The notes under the pieces were generated by a model. The model was not told where the DNA came from, did not search any database, and saw only the letters and a list, made by a program, of their open reading frames with translations. The translations under genes were made by a program, and so were the position numbers. A stretch of DNA of 64,000 nt from JAAYRQ01 sp035647815 (GTDB lineage Bacteria; Bacillota; Syntrophomonadia; Syntrophomonadales; Syntrophomonadaceae), in contig DASRMR010000028.1 of the NCBI GenBank assembly GCA_035647815.1, positions 1-64,000 on the forward strand, given 5' to 3'. Below are positions 44,934 through 54,063 of the stretch, one piece after another (the stretch's first letter is position 1; each line of letters opens with the position of its first letter).

Positions 44934-46130
44934 CTAAAATAACTCGACCACTTTATCGATTATAGCTGCTGCAACTTTACTTTTACTCATTATAGGTAAT
45001 GATTCCATTTTACCATCTTTTTGTATAATAGTTACAATATTAGTATCACAAGCAAAGCCAGCCCCTTTACATGTCACATCATTAGCAACAATAAAATCCA
45101 GGTTTTTAGATACTAGCTTTTTTGTAGCATTTTCTACTAAGTCGTTAGTTTCAGCAGCAAAACCAACCATTACTTGATCTTCTCTTTTTATCTTACCTAA
45201 CTCTTTTAGTATATCTGGTGTACCAATGAGTTCTATAACTAATTTATCAGACTCTTGTTCAGTTTTCTTCAACTTTTTACCTGCCATATTTGCTATTTTA
45301 AAATCACTTACTGCAGCTGCACCTACAATTGCATCACAACTAGGATGATAGTCGAGCATTACCTCATACATCTCATCAGCACTCCATACAGAAATATATT
45401 CCACTCCCCTAGGAGGTTTAATAGATGTTTTACCACTGACTAATATTGTTTCAGCACCTCGATTAACTGCTTCTTCAGCAATGGAATATCCCATCTTGCC
45501 TGTAGCTCTATTACAAATAAATCTTACTGGATCAAGATCTTCACAAGTTGAACCAGCATTAATCATTATACGTTTTCCTTTTAAATCATTAAGAGGTAAA
45601 AGTATGCGATTAATTTCATCAATTATTTCCTCCACCTCAGGTAATCTGCCTTTCCCAACTGCATCACAAGCTAATTTACCACTAGTAGGAACCATTAGCT
45701 GATATCCATATTCCATTAATTTGTCCATATTACTTTGTACCACTACATTTTCGTACATTTTAGTATTCATAGATGGGACTACTAATACTGGTGCAGTATT
45801 AGCTACACAAATTGTGGATAATAAATCATCTGCAATCCCATGAGCCATTTTTGCCAAAAAGTTAGCAGTAGCAGGAGCAATCACCAACATATCAAGCTCA
45901 TCTGCAATTCCTATATGCTGTACTTTCCATTCACGAGATTTTTGCCATACATCTGTCACAACTTCCCGACCTGAAAGTGTTTCTAAAGTTAATGGAGTTA
46001 TAAATTTAGTTGCGCCTTCAGTCATCATAACTATAACTTCAAAACCTTCTTTTTTAAGCTTACTAACTAAATCGGCAATTTTATAGGCAGCAATACCTCC
46101 AGTAATACCAATACCTATCGTCTTAGCCAT
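44934..46130 (-). CDS. coaBC: Phosphopantothenoylcysteine decarboxylase/synthetase
   Basis: This bifunctional coenzyme A enzyme of about 398 residues has an N-terminal flavin decarboxylase CoaC (about 1-185, GIGITGGIAAYK, VQHIGIAD with the active His, and PSMNTKMYEN) and a C-terminal CTP-dependent synthetase CoaB (about 190-398, MINAGSTCEDLDPVRFI, GKMGYSIAEE, and FAAETND). The ATG at 46130 follows GGGGGTG; the longer frame starts inside it. It follows rpoZ, the usual order gmk-rpoZ-coaBC-(metK)-priA. Confidence 0.96.
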   Translation of the reverse strand: MAKTIGIGITGGIAAYKIADLVSKLKKEGFEVIVMMTEGATKFITPLTLETLSGREVVTDVWQKSREWKVQHIGIADELDMLVIAPATANFLAKMAHGIADDLLSTICVANTAPVLVVPSMNTKMYENVVVQSNMDKLMEYGYQLMVPTSGKLACDAVGKGRLPEVEEIIDEINRILLPLNDLKGKRIMINAGSTCEDLDPVRFICNRATGKMGYSIAEEAVNRGAETILVSGKTSIKPPRGVEYISVWSADEMYEVMLDYHPSCDAIVGAAAVSDFKIANMAGKKLKKTEQESDKLVIELIGTPDILKELGKIKREDQVMVGFAAETNDLVENATKKLVSKNLDFIVANDVTCKGAGFACDTNIVTIIQKDGKMESLPIMSKSKVAAAIIDKVVELF

Positions 46131-46149
46131 ATAAGCCACCCCCTCTAGA

Positions 46150-46350
46150 TTATTCCTTCTCCTGATTAGCTACTACTATTGTACCATCTAATACTTCATC
46201 TAATGCTTTAGTAACCATATTTGAAAGTCTATAGTCTTCATCATCTTTTTGATCTTCTGATAACTGTCTAGCTCTTTTAGCCACCGCAACTACCACAGCA
46301 TATTTACTATCAGCAATTTTCATTAAGTCTTTAGTCGATGGAGGAATCAT
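46150..46350 (-). CDS. rpoZ: RNA polymerase omega subunit
   Basis: This 66-residue omega subunit has the family core SKYAVVVAVAKRARQL and TKALDEVLDGTI, which stabilises the beta' subunit. It overlaps the gmk end by 20 bases, and GAGGTG lies before its ATG. No oddities. Confidence 0.95.
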   Translation of the reverse strand: MIPPSTKDLMKIADSKYAVVVAVAKRARQLSEDQKDDEDYRLSNMVTKALDEVLDGTIVVANQEKE

Positions 46351-46945
46351 TCACATTCACCTCGTATTTAATGTTTTTTATTTTACTTCTTTCTGCAATT
46401 ATAATAGATTCTATATTTTTAATAGCATCCTCAATATCATCATTTATTACTAAATAATCATATCTATCTATATAGCTCATTTCAGCTCGTGATGCTTTCA
46501 CTCTTTGCTCTATACTCCCTTGAGAATCTTTACCCCTAGCTATTAACCTATAAGTTAATTCTTCTATATTAGGTGGGGCAAGAAAGATAAATACTCCATC
46601 AGGTCTTTTCTTTTTCACCTGAAGTGCACCTTGTATGTCAATTTCTAATAAAACATCTATACCCTTATCTAAGACTTGTTGTACAAATTTCTCAGGTGTG
46701 CCATACATATTTGAATATACATGAGCCCATTCTAAAAACTCATCTTGTTCAACCAACTTTTCGAATTTTTCTTTACTTATAAAAAAATAGTCCTGCCCAT
46801 CTACTTCCCCAATTCTAGGAGGTCGAGTAGTGGCAGAAACAGAATTTTTTATGTTCCTTACTTTTTCCATTAAACCTTCTCTTACGGTTCCTTTACCCAC
46901 ACCTGACGGTCCCGAAATTACGAATAAAATTCCTTTGCGGTTCAT
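46331..46945 (-). CDS. gmk: Guanylate kinase
   Basis: This 204-residue kinase converts GMP to GDP. The P-loop is SGPSGVGKGTV, the GMP-binding region is SATTRPPRIGEVDGQDYFF, and ARGKDSQGSIEQRV is the lid region. It follows remA by 23 bases and overlaps rpoZ, consistent with a yicC-remA-gmk-rpoZ-coaBC operon. Confidence 0.97.
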   Translation of the reverse strand: MNRKGILFVISGPSGVGKGTVREGLMEKVRNIKNSVSATTRPPRIGEVDGQDYFFISKEKFEKLVEQDEFLEWAHVYSNMYGTPEKFVQQVLDKGIDVLLEIDIQGALQVKKKRPDGVFIFLAPPNIEELTYRLIARGKDSQGSIEQRVKASRAEMSYIDRYDYLVINDDIEDAIKNIESIIIAERSKIKNIKYEVNVNDSSID

Positions 46946-46968
46946 TTCACTAAAACACTTCCTGCTCT

Positions 46969-47229
46969 TTATTCATCATCAGCAACATCTTTTGAACCAA
47001 GACGATTAGCTACTGTCTCTGGTTGCACTGCAGATAGAATAACATGAGCACTATCTGCAACGATAACTGCTCGTGTTCTGCGTCCATAAGTAGCATCAAT
47101 TAATACACCTTTTTCCCTAGCCTCTTGAATAATTCGCTTAATAGGTGCAGATTCAGGACTGATAATAGCTACTATCCTGTTAGCTGCAACAATATTCCCA
47201 AACCCAATATTGACTAACTTAACATCCAT
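46969..47229 (-). CDS. remA: RemA-family (DUF370) regulatory protein
   Basis: This 86-residue DUF370 protein corresponds to RemA of Bacillus subtilis, a DNA-binding activator of matrix and osmoprotection genes that forms rings. It starts MDVKLVNIGFGNIVAANRIV and has IDATYGRRTRAVIV, the family hallmark. It is the second gene of the yicC-remA-gmk cluster. Function in this lineage is inferred from the family. Confidence 0.93.
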   Translation of the reverse strand: MDVKLVNIGFGNIVAANRIVAIISPESAPIKRIIQEAREKGVLIDATYGRRTRAVIVADSAHVILSAVQPETVANRLGSKDVADDE

Positions 47230-47260
47230 AATATTTCCGGATACCCGGACTCACCTCCAA

Positions 47261-48139
47261 TTATTCAATATTTTGCAATTGTTCTCTGATTTTTTCCAAT
47301 TCCGCTTTAACATCAACTACAATTCGATTCATTTCTAAATCATTAGCTTTAGAGGCTATAGTATTTATCTCCCTAAGCATTTCTTGTACCAGAAAATCAC
47401 ATTTTCTTCCTACAGAATCACCTTTGGTTAATAATTCAGATAAATATCCCACATGACTTTTAAGACGAACAATCTCTTCGGTAACATTTGACCTGTCAGC
47501 GAAAATCGCTGCCTCAGTTAAAATTCTCTGCTCATCAATTGATTCTTGATCGATTAATTCTTGGATTTTTAATCTAAGTTTTTCTATATATTCTTTAGTA
47601 ACTATAGGGGACCTTACTTCTAATTTTTCAACTAATTTGAGTATGTTTTTATTGCGAGTTGATAGGTCAACTGCTAAATTGTGTCCCTCCCTAGTACGCA
47701 TTTCGATTACACCTTGCATAGCATCAGATAGTGCCTGTTGCAATACTTGCCATACAATTTCCATGTCTTCTTCATCATCTTGTAAAGTAAAAACATCTGG
47801 TAGCCTAAAAATGTCTATAACATCGATTTCAGACGAAATTCTTAAGTTATCCGCTAAATCCTTCAAATTATTATAATAAACTATAGCTAAATCTTTGTCA
47901 AGCTTGATATTCCTTACGCTTTCTTCTGTTTTCTCGATATTTATACTTATTTCCAACCTGCCTCTAGTTACAAGTTTTTTTAATTCTTCCTTAATTCTTT
48001 CTTCTAAAATATTATAACGTCGAGGAATTCTAATATTAGGATCTAAAAAGCGATGATTCACACCTCGTACTTCACAAGTTACCAGATAACCCAAATCGGA
48101 TACCTGGCTTTTCCCAAATCCGGTCATACTTCTGATCAT
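47261..48139 (-). CDS. yicC: YicC-family endoribonuclease-like protein
   Basis: This protein of about 292 residues has the YicC N-terminus MIRSMTGFGKSQ, the motif CEVRGVNHRFLD, and the DUF1732 C-terminus ending in NTIASKANDLEMNRIVVDVK. YicC-type proteins are reported to be RNases. The ATG at 48139, preceded by GAGGTTG, is chosen in preference to a longer frame with 16 extra residues and no RBS. It begins the yicC-remA-gmk-rpoZ-coaBC-metK run. Confidence 0.93.
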   Translation of the reverse strand: MIRSMTGFGKSQVSDLGYLVTCEVRGVNHRFLDPNIRIPRRYNILEERIKEELKKLVTRGRLEISINIEKTEESVRNIKLDKDLAIVYYNNLKDLADNLRISSEIDVIDIFRLPDVFTLQDDEEDMEIVWQVLQQALSDAMQGVIEMRTREGHNLAVDLSTRNKNILKLVEKLEVRSPIVTKEYIEKLRLKIQELIDQESIDEQRILTEAAIFADRSNVTEEIVRLKSHVGYLSELLTKGDSVGRKCDFLVQEMLREINTIASKANDLEMNRIVVDVKAELEKIREQLQNIE

Positions 48140-48303
48140 CTTTAAATCAACCTCTCTAAATGAAATCAATATTATGAACTTGTCCATAATAAAACCTTGA
48201 AAGTTGGGATTTTTTTGTTTGTTTTTATTTCATGATTTTCTTCAATTATATAGTACTTTCAACTAAAAATAATTTTAACATAAGTTTTAACATAAGCAGG
48301 TAA

Positions 48304-50967
48304 TTAAATAAAAATACTTCTAATTAAAGCATATATATTCTTGTAAATTAATTTGCCCCCGGCTACTGTTAAAATGATTGCCCATTGCCAAGCATCTAGT
48401 GGAACAGTATGAAATACATTTTGGAATAATGGTAGATATATAACTGCTAATTGCATAATTATTGATACTGTAATTGCTACAAGCAAAAATGGATTGCTAA
48501 AAAAACCAAGTTCAAATGAGGAGTGTTTTTCTGATCTACACTCAAAAACATAAAATAACTGGCAAAATACTAGAGTAGTTAATGCCATAGTTCGAGGAAT
48601 ATTTAAATCATATATACCATTTATTTGTGCATATATTAAACCAATTGTAAAAACGACTAAAGTTATAACACCTATATAAAGACCACGGCCTAATATAATC
48701 CAGCCCAGCCTGCGAGCAAAAATGCTTTCCTTTTTAGGACGAGGTTTTCTGTCCATAATTCCTGGTTCAGGAGGTTCTAGACCTAATGCCATAGCAGGTA
48801 AACCGTCAGTAACTAAATTCACCCATAGTATTTGAATAGGTAACAAAGGGAGTGGCATACCAAAAAGTGAAGCTAAAAACATAACTAATATTTCTCCAAC
48901 ATTACAGCCTAAAAGATACCGGATAAATTTTCGTATATTATCATAAATTGCTCGCCCTTCGTAGACCGCTTTTATTATCGTAGAAAAATCATCATCAACT
49001 AAAACCATTGCTGAAACTTCTTTGGTAACTTCGGTACCTGTTATTCCCATAGCTATACCAATATCTGCTGATTTTACTGCAGGGGCGTCATTAACCCCAT
49101 CACCAGTCATTGCTACAACATGGTTTTTAGCCTTTAATACATTAACTATCCTGTTTTTATGTTGTGGTGTCACCCGCGCAAAAACCCTATTAGCTAAAGC
49201 ACCCTTATATAACTCCTGATCACTCATTATATCAATTTCCATACCAGTTATAACTTTAGCTTGGTCAGTTATGCCAATAGTATTAGCAATGGCCCGTGCT
49301 GTTGTAGGATGATCTCCTGTAATCATTACTGGTACTATCCCTGCTTTGATACACTCTTTTACTGACTGTTCGACTCCTTCTCGTGGAGGATCAATCATTC
49401 CACATAAGCCGGTTAAAGTTAAGCTGCTTTCTAGTAAACTATCTGGTAAATTTAGAGCATCCTGACGACTTAACTGACGAAATGCGAAACCTAAAACTCT
49501 TAAGGCATCATTGGCCCACCCCTCTTGGATCTTAAACAAGTTTTCCTTATCCATACCGTTTAATTTATTTACCTGATTGTTTTTAATAATACTTTCACAA
49601 GAATCGATTAACATATCTAGAGCACCTTTAGTAAAAACAAAGTACTCACCTTTAGCCTCAACTACAACCGTCATTTTTTTACGTGTCGAATCAAATGGTA
49701 TTTCTCTGATTCGTTTATATTCTAATTTTTGTCCTACTTTTTTAGCCATTACTAATAAAGCTAATTCAGTCGGATCTCCCTGATTCTCCCCTTTATCATT
49801 TAAAACTGCATTATTGCAATGAAAAGCATTTTTAATCGTTAGACTTAGAGCCTTATCTTTCATAATATTTACTGTTTTGTTCTTCCCCATCAGAGAATAT
49901 CTAGTACCCTCAATATATGCCATTAAATCTAAACTAGCAATTCTTTTAACTGTCATTTTATTTTGGGTTAAAGTTCCTGTCTTATCTGAACAAATAACTG
50001 TTGTGCAACCTAGTGTTTCAACTGCAGGTAATTTGCGAATAATAGTATTACTTTTCGCCATTCTCTGTACACCTAATGCTAGAACTATAGTAACAATAGC
50101 AGGTAAGCCCTCAGGTATTGCTGCTACTGCCAAACTTATTCCAGCCATTAACATGGTGAGAACTGATTCGCCCCTTAGTATGCCCATAACAGCAACTATG
50201 GTGCATACTATTAAACATATTACGATAAGTATTTTTCCTAGTTGATCTAGTTTTATTTGGAGAGGAGTTAAAGATTCTTCAGTCTTTTTCATTAATTCGG
50301 CTATTTGCCCCATAACTGTTTCCATGCCTGTATGTACTACTAAAGCTACGCCTCTACCGCGGGTTACAGCAGTACCCATAAATGCGAAATTTCTTTGTTC
50401 AGCAATAGGAACTTCATGCTTATAGACGACCGTACCATCCTTTTCTACAGGTACAGATTCACCAGTTAAGATGGCTTCATCTATAGCTAGACTAAAAGTA
50501 TCAATTAAGCGTAAATCTGCTGGTACTTTATCACCCGCCTCAATGAAAACTATATCACCTGGCACTAAATCTTCTGCCAAAATTTTAGATTTGATCCCAG
50601 CTCTTAAAACTATCGCATGTGGAGAACCAAGTTTTTTTATTTCGTCTAAAGAGCGCTCAGCTCTATATTCCTGTACAAACCCTAAAATAGCATTAATTAC
50701 AACTATAGCCATTATAGTAATAGCATCAGCTATGTCACCTATTATTCCTGATATTACAGTTGCAGCCAATAAAACTAAAACCATGGTATCAGTAAACTGG
50801 TTTAAAAATATTTTCACTGGGCTTATTCTAGATCCTTGCTCTAGAATGTTTTTACTTTCAGCTTGTCTTTTAGATACTTCACTTAAAGCTAAACCTTTAC
50901 TACTGTTAGTAGCTAATTTATCTATACATTCAGCAATAGACTTCTGATACCAAGAAGTATTTATCAT
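48304..50967 (-). CDS. P-type calcium-transporting ATPase
   Basis: This 887-residue P2A-type cation pump has an N-terminal cation ATPase domain and ten membrane spans. It has the actuator TGES motif (AILTGESVPVEK), the phosphorylation site CSDKTGTLTQNKM, the hinge TGDGVNDAPAVK, and the Ca-site segments AAIPEGLPA (span 4) and NLVTDGLPAMALG (span 6), which place it with SERCA/PMR1-like bacterial calcium pumps. It would export Ca2+ from the cytosol. It is a single gene, with ATG after GGAGG. Confidence 0.93.
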   Translation of the reverse strand: MINTSWYQKSIAECIDKLATNSSKGLALSEVSKRQAESKNILEQGSRISPVKIFLNQFTDTMVLVLLAATVISGIIGDIADAITIMAIVVINAILGFVQEYRAERSLDEIKKLGSPHAIVLRAGIKSKILAEDLVPGDIVFIEAGDKVPADLRLIDTFSLAIDEAILTGESVPVEKDGTVVYKHEVPIAEQRNFAFMGTAVTRGRGVALVVHTGMETVMGQIAELMKKTEESLTPLQIKLDQLGKILIVICLIVCTIVAVMGILRGESVLTMLMAGISLAVAAIPEGLPAIVTIVLALGVQRMAKSNTIIRKLPAVETLGCTTVICSDKTGTLTQNKMTVKRIASLDLMAYIEGTRYSLMGKNKTVNIMKDKALSLTIKNAFHCNNAVLNDKGENQGDPTELALLVMAKKVGQKLEYKRIREIPFDSTRKKMTVVVEAKGEYFVFTKGALDMLIDSCESIIKNNQVNKLNGMDKENLFKIQEGWANDALRVLGFAFRQLSRQDALNLPDSLLESSLTLTGLCGMIDPPREGVEQSVKECIKAGIVPVMITGDHPTTARAIANTIGITDQAKVITGMEIDIMSDQELYKGALANRVFARVTPQHKNRIVNVLKAKNHVVAMTGDGVNDAPAVKSADIGIAMGITGTEVTKEVSAMVLVDDDFSTIIKAVYEGRAIYDNIRKFIRYLLGCNVGEILVMFLASLFGMPLPLLPIQILWVNLVTDGLPAMALGLEPPEPGIMDRKPRPKKESIFARRLGWIILGRGLYIGVITLVVFTIGLIYAQINGIYDLNIPRTMALTTLVFCQLFYVFECRSEKHSSFELGFFSNPFLLVAITVSIIMQLAVIYLPLFQNVFHTVPLDAWQWAIILTVAGGKLIYKNIYALIRSIFI

Positions 50968-51026
50968 TTATTTGCCTCCACTAGCCTTTTGGAAAATTAA
51001 TATTCATTAATGAAGTGCAAAAGAAC

Positions 51027-51056
51027 AGGGGACAGGCTAAGCCTATCCCCTTTTTT
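51027..51056. terminator. Terminator between the Ca-ATPase promoter and the UDG-like gene
   Basis: AGGGGACAGGCT pairs with AGCCTATCCCCT with one mismatch, followed by TTTTTT on the plus strand; on the minus strand TGTTCTTTT follows. It lies just beyond the stop of the minus-strand gene at 51095. Confidence 0.65.
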
Positions 51057-51094
51057 GGTGTTAATTATTCCCTTTGTTGATTGTGAAAAAATGT

Positions 51095-51712
51095 TTAGAT
51101 TTTTATCTGGGCACAATAATCACTATCAAAATACTCCTCACTATCTAGCAAAACTAAAGATGTATCATCAACATGGATTACGGTTGGTATCTTATAATCG
51201 TTAAATACTCCTAAGGATTTTAACATGAAATCTATTACCCTTTCACCAAACAAGAAAATATAAGATGGTTTTAATATTTCAATCTCTTCTATCACAAAAG
51301 GCATACAAGATACTATCTGCTCATCAGAAGGATTTATAGGTATACCACTACATTTTTTATTATTGAGTATGCAATCATATTCCTTATCAATTAACTTACG
51401 ACCTCCATAACAATTAATGTTATTTAGACAAGTACACGATTTTGGTTGACATCGTACTAAAAATGTATGGTAAATGCTTTTTATACCTAAATTAGTAGAA
51501 ATAGTTTTTCTTATTTCAATAATATCACTTATATCTTCTATACAGTTTTTATCAGATTCAAAAATCAATACTGCATCTGGTACTAAGTCCCCTTTACCTA
51601 GGCTCGGTTTGCGTATACATTGCAAAGAGGTAGGGCAGCGCTCACAATCTATAATACGATCCTCCAAAAGAATTATCCTTTTAATATTTTCTTCTCTTTT
51701 CCCTTTAACCAT
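51095..51712 (-). CDS. Cysteine-rich protein resembling uracil-DNA glycosylase superfamily
   Basis: This protein of about 205 residues begins with an N-terminal cysteine group (CERCPTSLQCIRKP) like the Fe-S-binding start of family 4/5 uracil-DNA glycosylases, followed by GKGDLVPDAVLIFES where those enzymes have the GEGPG motif. More cysteines follow (CQPKSCTC, NNKKCSG), then a ILKPSYIFLFGERVIDFML stretch resembling the UDG segment I-vva-LG. The usual catalytic GExPG and HPS/HPA motifs are not clear, so it may be an inactive or re-purposed relative. Start at ATG 51712 after AGGAGG. Assignment is tentative. Confidence 0.5.
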   Translation of the reverse strand: MVKGKREENIKRIILLEDRIIDCERCPTSLQCIRKPSLGKGDLVPDAVLIFESDKNCIEDISDIIEIRKTISTNLGIKSIYHTFLVRCQPKSCTCLNNINCYGGRKLIDKEYDCILNNKKCSGIPINPSDEQIVSCMPFVIEEIEILKPSYIFLFGERVIDFMLKSLGVFNDYKIPTVIHVDDTSLVLLDSEEYFDSDYCAQIKI

Positions 51713-51800
51713 AATAGCCTCCTGACCCTTAAGCAAAGCTAGCTAACAATTAGATTCTTGTTAAAACCAAAAAATTATTTATCCTGCTATACTTTACAAA

Positions 51801-51823
51801 AAAACCGCTATATTAGCGGTTTT
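51801..51823 (-). terminator. Terminator after the unknown gene at 51880
   Basis: AAAACCGCTA and TAGCGGTTTT form a short, strong hairpin with a T-tract, downstream of the minus-strand gene ending at 51880. Confidence 0.8.
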
Positions 51824-51879
51824 AATTTATGCCGATAAATATAGTTTTTTTAAACACATATAGAGTTGCTGAAATTAGT

Positions 51880-52263
51880 TTAAAGCTTATGTAAATATTC
51901 ACGAGTTCTTGAGTTTATGCCCCATGTAGCATCTGCTAATTTAGTAGTTAAATAACTACGCATATTGTCATCAATTTCCGGATTAGTTAAATCAATGATT
52001 AGATAAAAGGTTCTTAAAACATCGACCATATTAGTAAAGAGCCTTTCGGGTGGAGCTTTGAGTAGTAATGGGTCTTTTTTTCCGTAAAAGTAAATCATTC
52101 GCCTAAGTATCCATGCTATTTCGGTATTTGACCATTTGGCTTTATCTATTAGCTCATCTAATAAAACATCTGCACCAAAAGCCAATTCCCTATCCTCTAA
52201 CTCTTTCCATTCTTTATTGCCAAAAATCGTAGACGACATATCTATTAGATTCGGCTCCTCCAT
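51880..52263 (-). CDS. Conserved-looking protein of unknown function
   Basis: This 127-residue, probably helical, soluble acidic protein has no recognisable family. It contains WSNTEIAWILRRMIYFYG and a PPERLFTNMVDVLRTFY segment. The ATG is preceded by GGGGGAG. It begins 16 bases after the NlpC/P60 endopeptidase stop, so the two form a unit that ends at the hairpin 51801-51823. A link with the wall enzyme is inference from position. Confidence 0.7.
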   Translation of the reverse strand: MEEPNLIDMSSTIFGNKEWKELEDRELAFGADVLLDELIDKAKWSNTEIAWILRRMIYFYGKKDPLLLKAPPERLFTNMVDVLRTFYLIIDLTNPEIDDNMRSYLTTKLADATWGINSRTREYLHKL

Positions 52264-52279
52264 AAAATTCTCCCCCTAT

Positions 52280-53119
52280 TTATTTTAATATTCTTCTAGC
52301 ACCTACATATGATTTTGCATAATAATTCTCACTAAGTGAAGAGTTTATAACTCCTCCATTTCTCGGTGAACTAGAATGAATAAACTGTCCATTGCCCCTA
52401 TAAATTCCTACATGATTAATACCTTTTCCACCACCAAAGAAAACTAAATCACCTACTGCTAAATTAGCTTTTGATACAGCAATGCCATGACTATATTGTC
52501 CAGCAGCAGTACGGTTCATTTTGATGGAAAACTGGTTAAAAATATATGAGGTAAAACCAGAGCAGTCGAATCCAGCGGGACTCTGCCCTCCATACCTATA
52601 AGGAGTTCCTAAATATTGGCTAGCTACTCCAATTAATCTATCGCCCTGAAATGGTATACCACCTCTAGAAGGATTTTCTTGCACATTTTTTACAACTGAT
52701 GAAATTGATAGTTGTTGACCAGCATATAATGCATCAGAGGTTAAATGATTAATTTCTTTTATAGCCTCTACTGTTGTATTATGTTTTTTAGCAATCGACC
52801 ATAAGTTGTCACCAGTTTGAATTACATAAGTCTTATGAGAATCAGATGTGATGGTAGGTGTAGCTGTTCTAGCTTTAGTGACAGGGTTAATGTTTTCGTT
52901 TGTAGTATTTTTTAACACTAATTTTTGCCCAATTTTAATTAAATCTGTTTCTAAATTATTAAACCTTTTTAAATCATTAGTTGTAAGATTATTATTTGTA
53001 GCTATTTTCCATAAGCTATCACCTTGTTTAACAACATATATTTCGTTAGCACTTACAGATATACTAGCAAAATGGAGAACAAACAATACTGTAATTAATA
53101 TTCCTGCAAATTTCTTCAT
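52280..53119 (-). CDS. LysM and NlpC/P60 peptidoglycan endopeptidase
   Basis: This 279-residue secreted enzyme has a signal peptide (MKKFAGILITVLFVLHF, cleavage after VSA), LysM 1 (about 26-70, YVVKQGDSLWKIA), LysM 2 (about 94-138, YVIQTGDNLWSIA) and a C-terminal NlpC/P60 domain (about 160-279). The catalytic Cys is in GFDCSGFTSYIF, and the His in NHVGIYRGNGQFIHSSSP; these cut D-Glu to diamino acid bonds of peptidoglycan. It would act at the cell wall, in growth, sporulation or germination. ATG start. Confidence 0.94.
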   Translation of the reverse strand: MKKFAGILITVLFVLHFASISVSANEIYVVKQGDSLWKIATNNNLTTNDLKRFNNLETDLIKIGQKLVLKNTTNENINPVTKARTATPTITSDSHKTYVIQTGDNLWSIAKKHNTTVEAIKEINHLTSDALYAGQQLSISSVVKNVQENPSRGGIPFQGDRLIGVASQYLGTPYRYGGQSPAGFDCSGFTSYIFNQFSIKMNRTAAGQYSHGIAVSKANLAVGDLVFFGGGKGINHVGIYRGNGQFIHSSSPRNGGVINSSLSENYYAKSYVGARRILK

Positions 53120-53203
53120 TGAACTACCAACCCTTCTAATAAATTGACGACTGGTTGATAGTTCTACATCCTTCTTATTAATTCCTGCAAGTAAGTGAAA
53201 TTT

Positions 53204-54040
53204 TTAGCTATTCTTTTTAATAATATGAAAATCTTGTAGTTTTTTGAATAATATTTGATTAATTCCTGTACTTCCTAGCCTACCATGACTATCACCAGCA
53301 CCTATACCATGAAAATCCGAACCTCCGGTAACTAGCAAGCCATTTTCATTACATATTTTCAGGTAATTATCAATTAGAATGGGATGATGTTGAGGATAAT
53401 ATACTTCTATCCCTTCTATCCCCATTTTTATAATTTCTTCGACTATATTTCCGTTTTTAATTAATCCAGGATGAGCTAAAACTGCTATTCCTCCAGATTC
53501 TTTAATTAAACTAATAGCTTCATCGGGTGAAAACTTATATCGGGGAACATATCCTGGACGACCTTTACTTATATATTTATTAAAAGCCTCCTTAACAGAG
53601 AAGACATAACCCTTGTCCATAAGGGCTTGGGCTATATGAGGTCTAGCAATTACGCCCCCCTCAGCCATTCTTTTTACATCCTCAAAACTTATAATTAAAC
53701 CTATGTTGTGTAATCTTTCCACCATCTTCGCTGCTCTTTCATAACGAGATTGTTTTATTTCAATTAACTTGTCTAAAAGTGGCTGATGATAATAGTCTAT
53801 AAAATAGCCTAAAATATGGACTTCAACATCTTTGTAATCTGTGTTTAATTCAATACCGGGAACGAACTTAAGAGTAGTTTTTAGCTTTTTAAGATAATCT
53901 TTTGCAACACTTAAACCGTCTACAGTATCATGATCAGTAATAGCGATTCCCTCAAGCCCAATCTTAATAGCATTATCTATAATTTCTTCTGCAGAATATA
54001 CTCCATCAGAAGCTTTGGTATGAATATGTAAATCATACAT
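53204..54040 (-). CDS. PHP-domain phosphoesterase
   Basis: This PHP-fold metal-dependent phosphoesterase of about 278 residues has DLHIHTKASDG at the N-terminus, ITDHDTVDGL, PGIELNTDY, HILGYFID, IARPHIAQ, LAHPGLIK and GGSDFHG. These provide the trinuclear metal site typical of the TrpH/YciV group, which hydrolyses 3',5'-nucleoside bisphosphates or short RNA ends. The ATG at 54040 follows GGAGATATT; the longer frame includes that site. It lies 23 bases after the dipeptidase gene. Confidence 0.93.
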   Translation of the reverse strand: MYDLHIHTKASDGVYSAEEIIDNAIKIGLEGIAITDHDTVDGLSVAKDYLKKLKTTLKFVPGIELNTDYKDVEVHILGYFIDYYHQPLLDKLIEIKQSRYERAAKMVERLHNIGLIISFEDVKRMAEGGVIARPHIAQALMDKGYVFSVKEAFNKYISKGRPGYVPRYKFSPDEAISLIKESGGIAVLAHPGLIKNGNIVEEIIKMGIEGIEVYYPQHHPILIDNYLKICNENGLLVTGGSDFHGIGAGDSHGRLGSTGINQILFKKLQDFHIIKKNS

Positions 54041-54063
54041 GGCTAATATCTCCATTCATAAAT

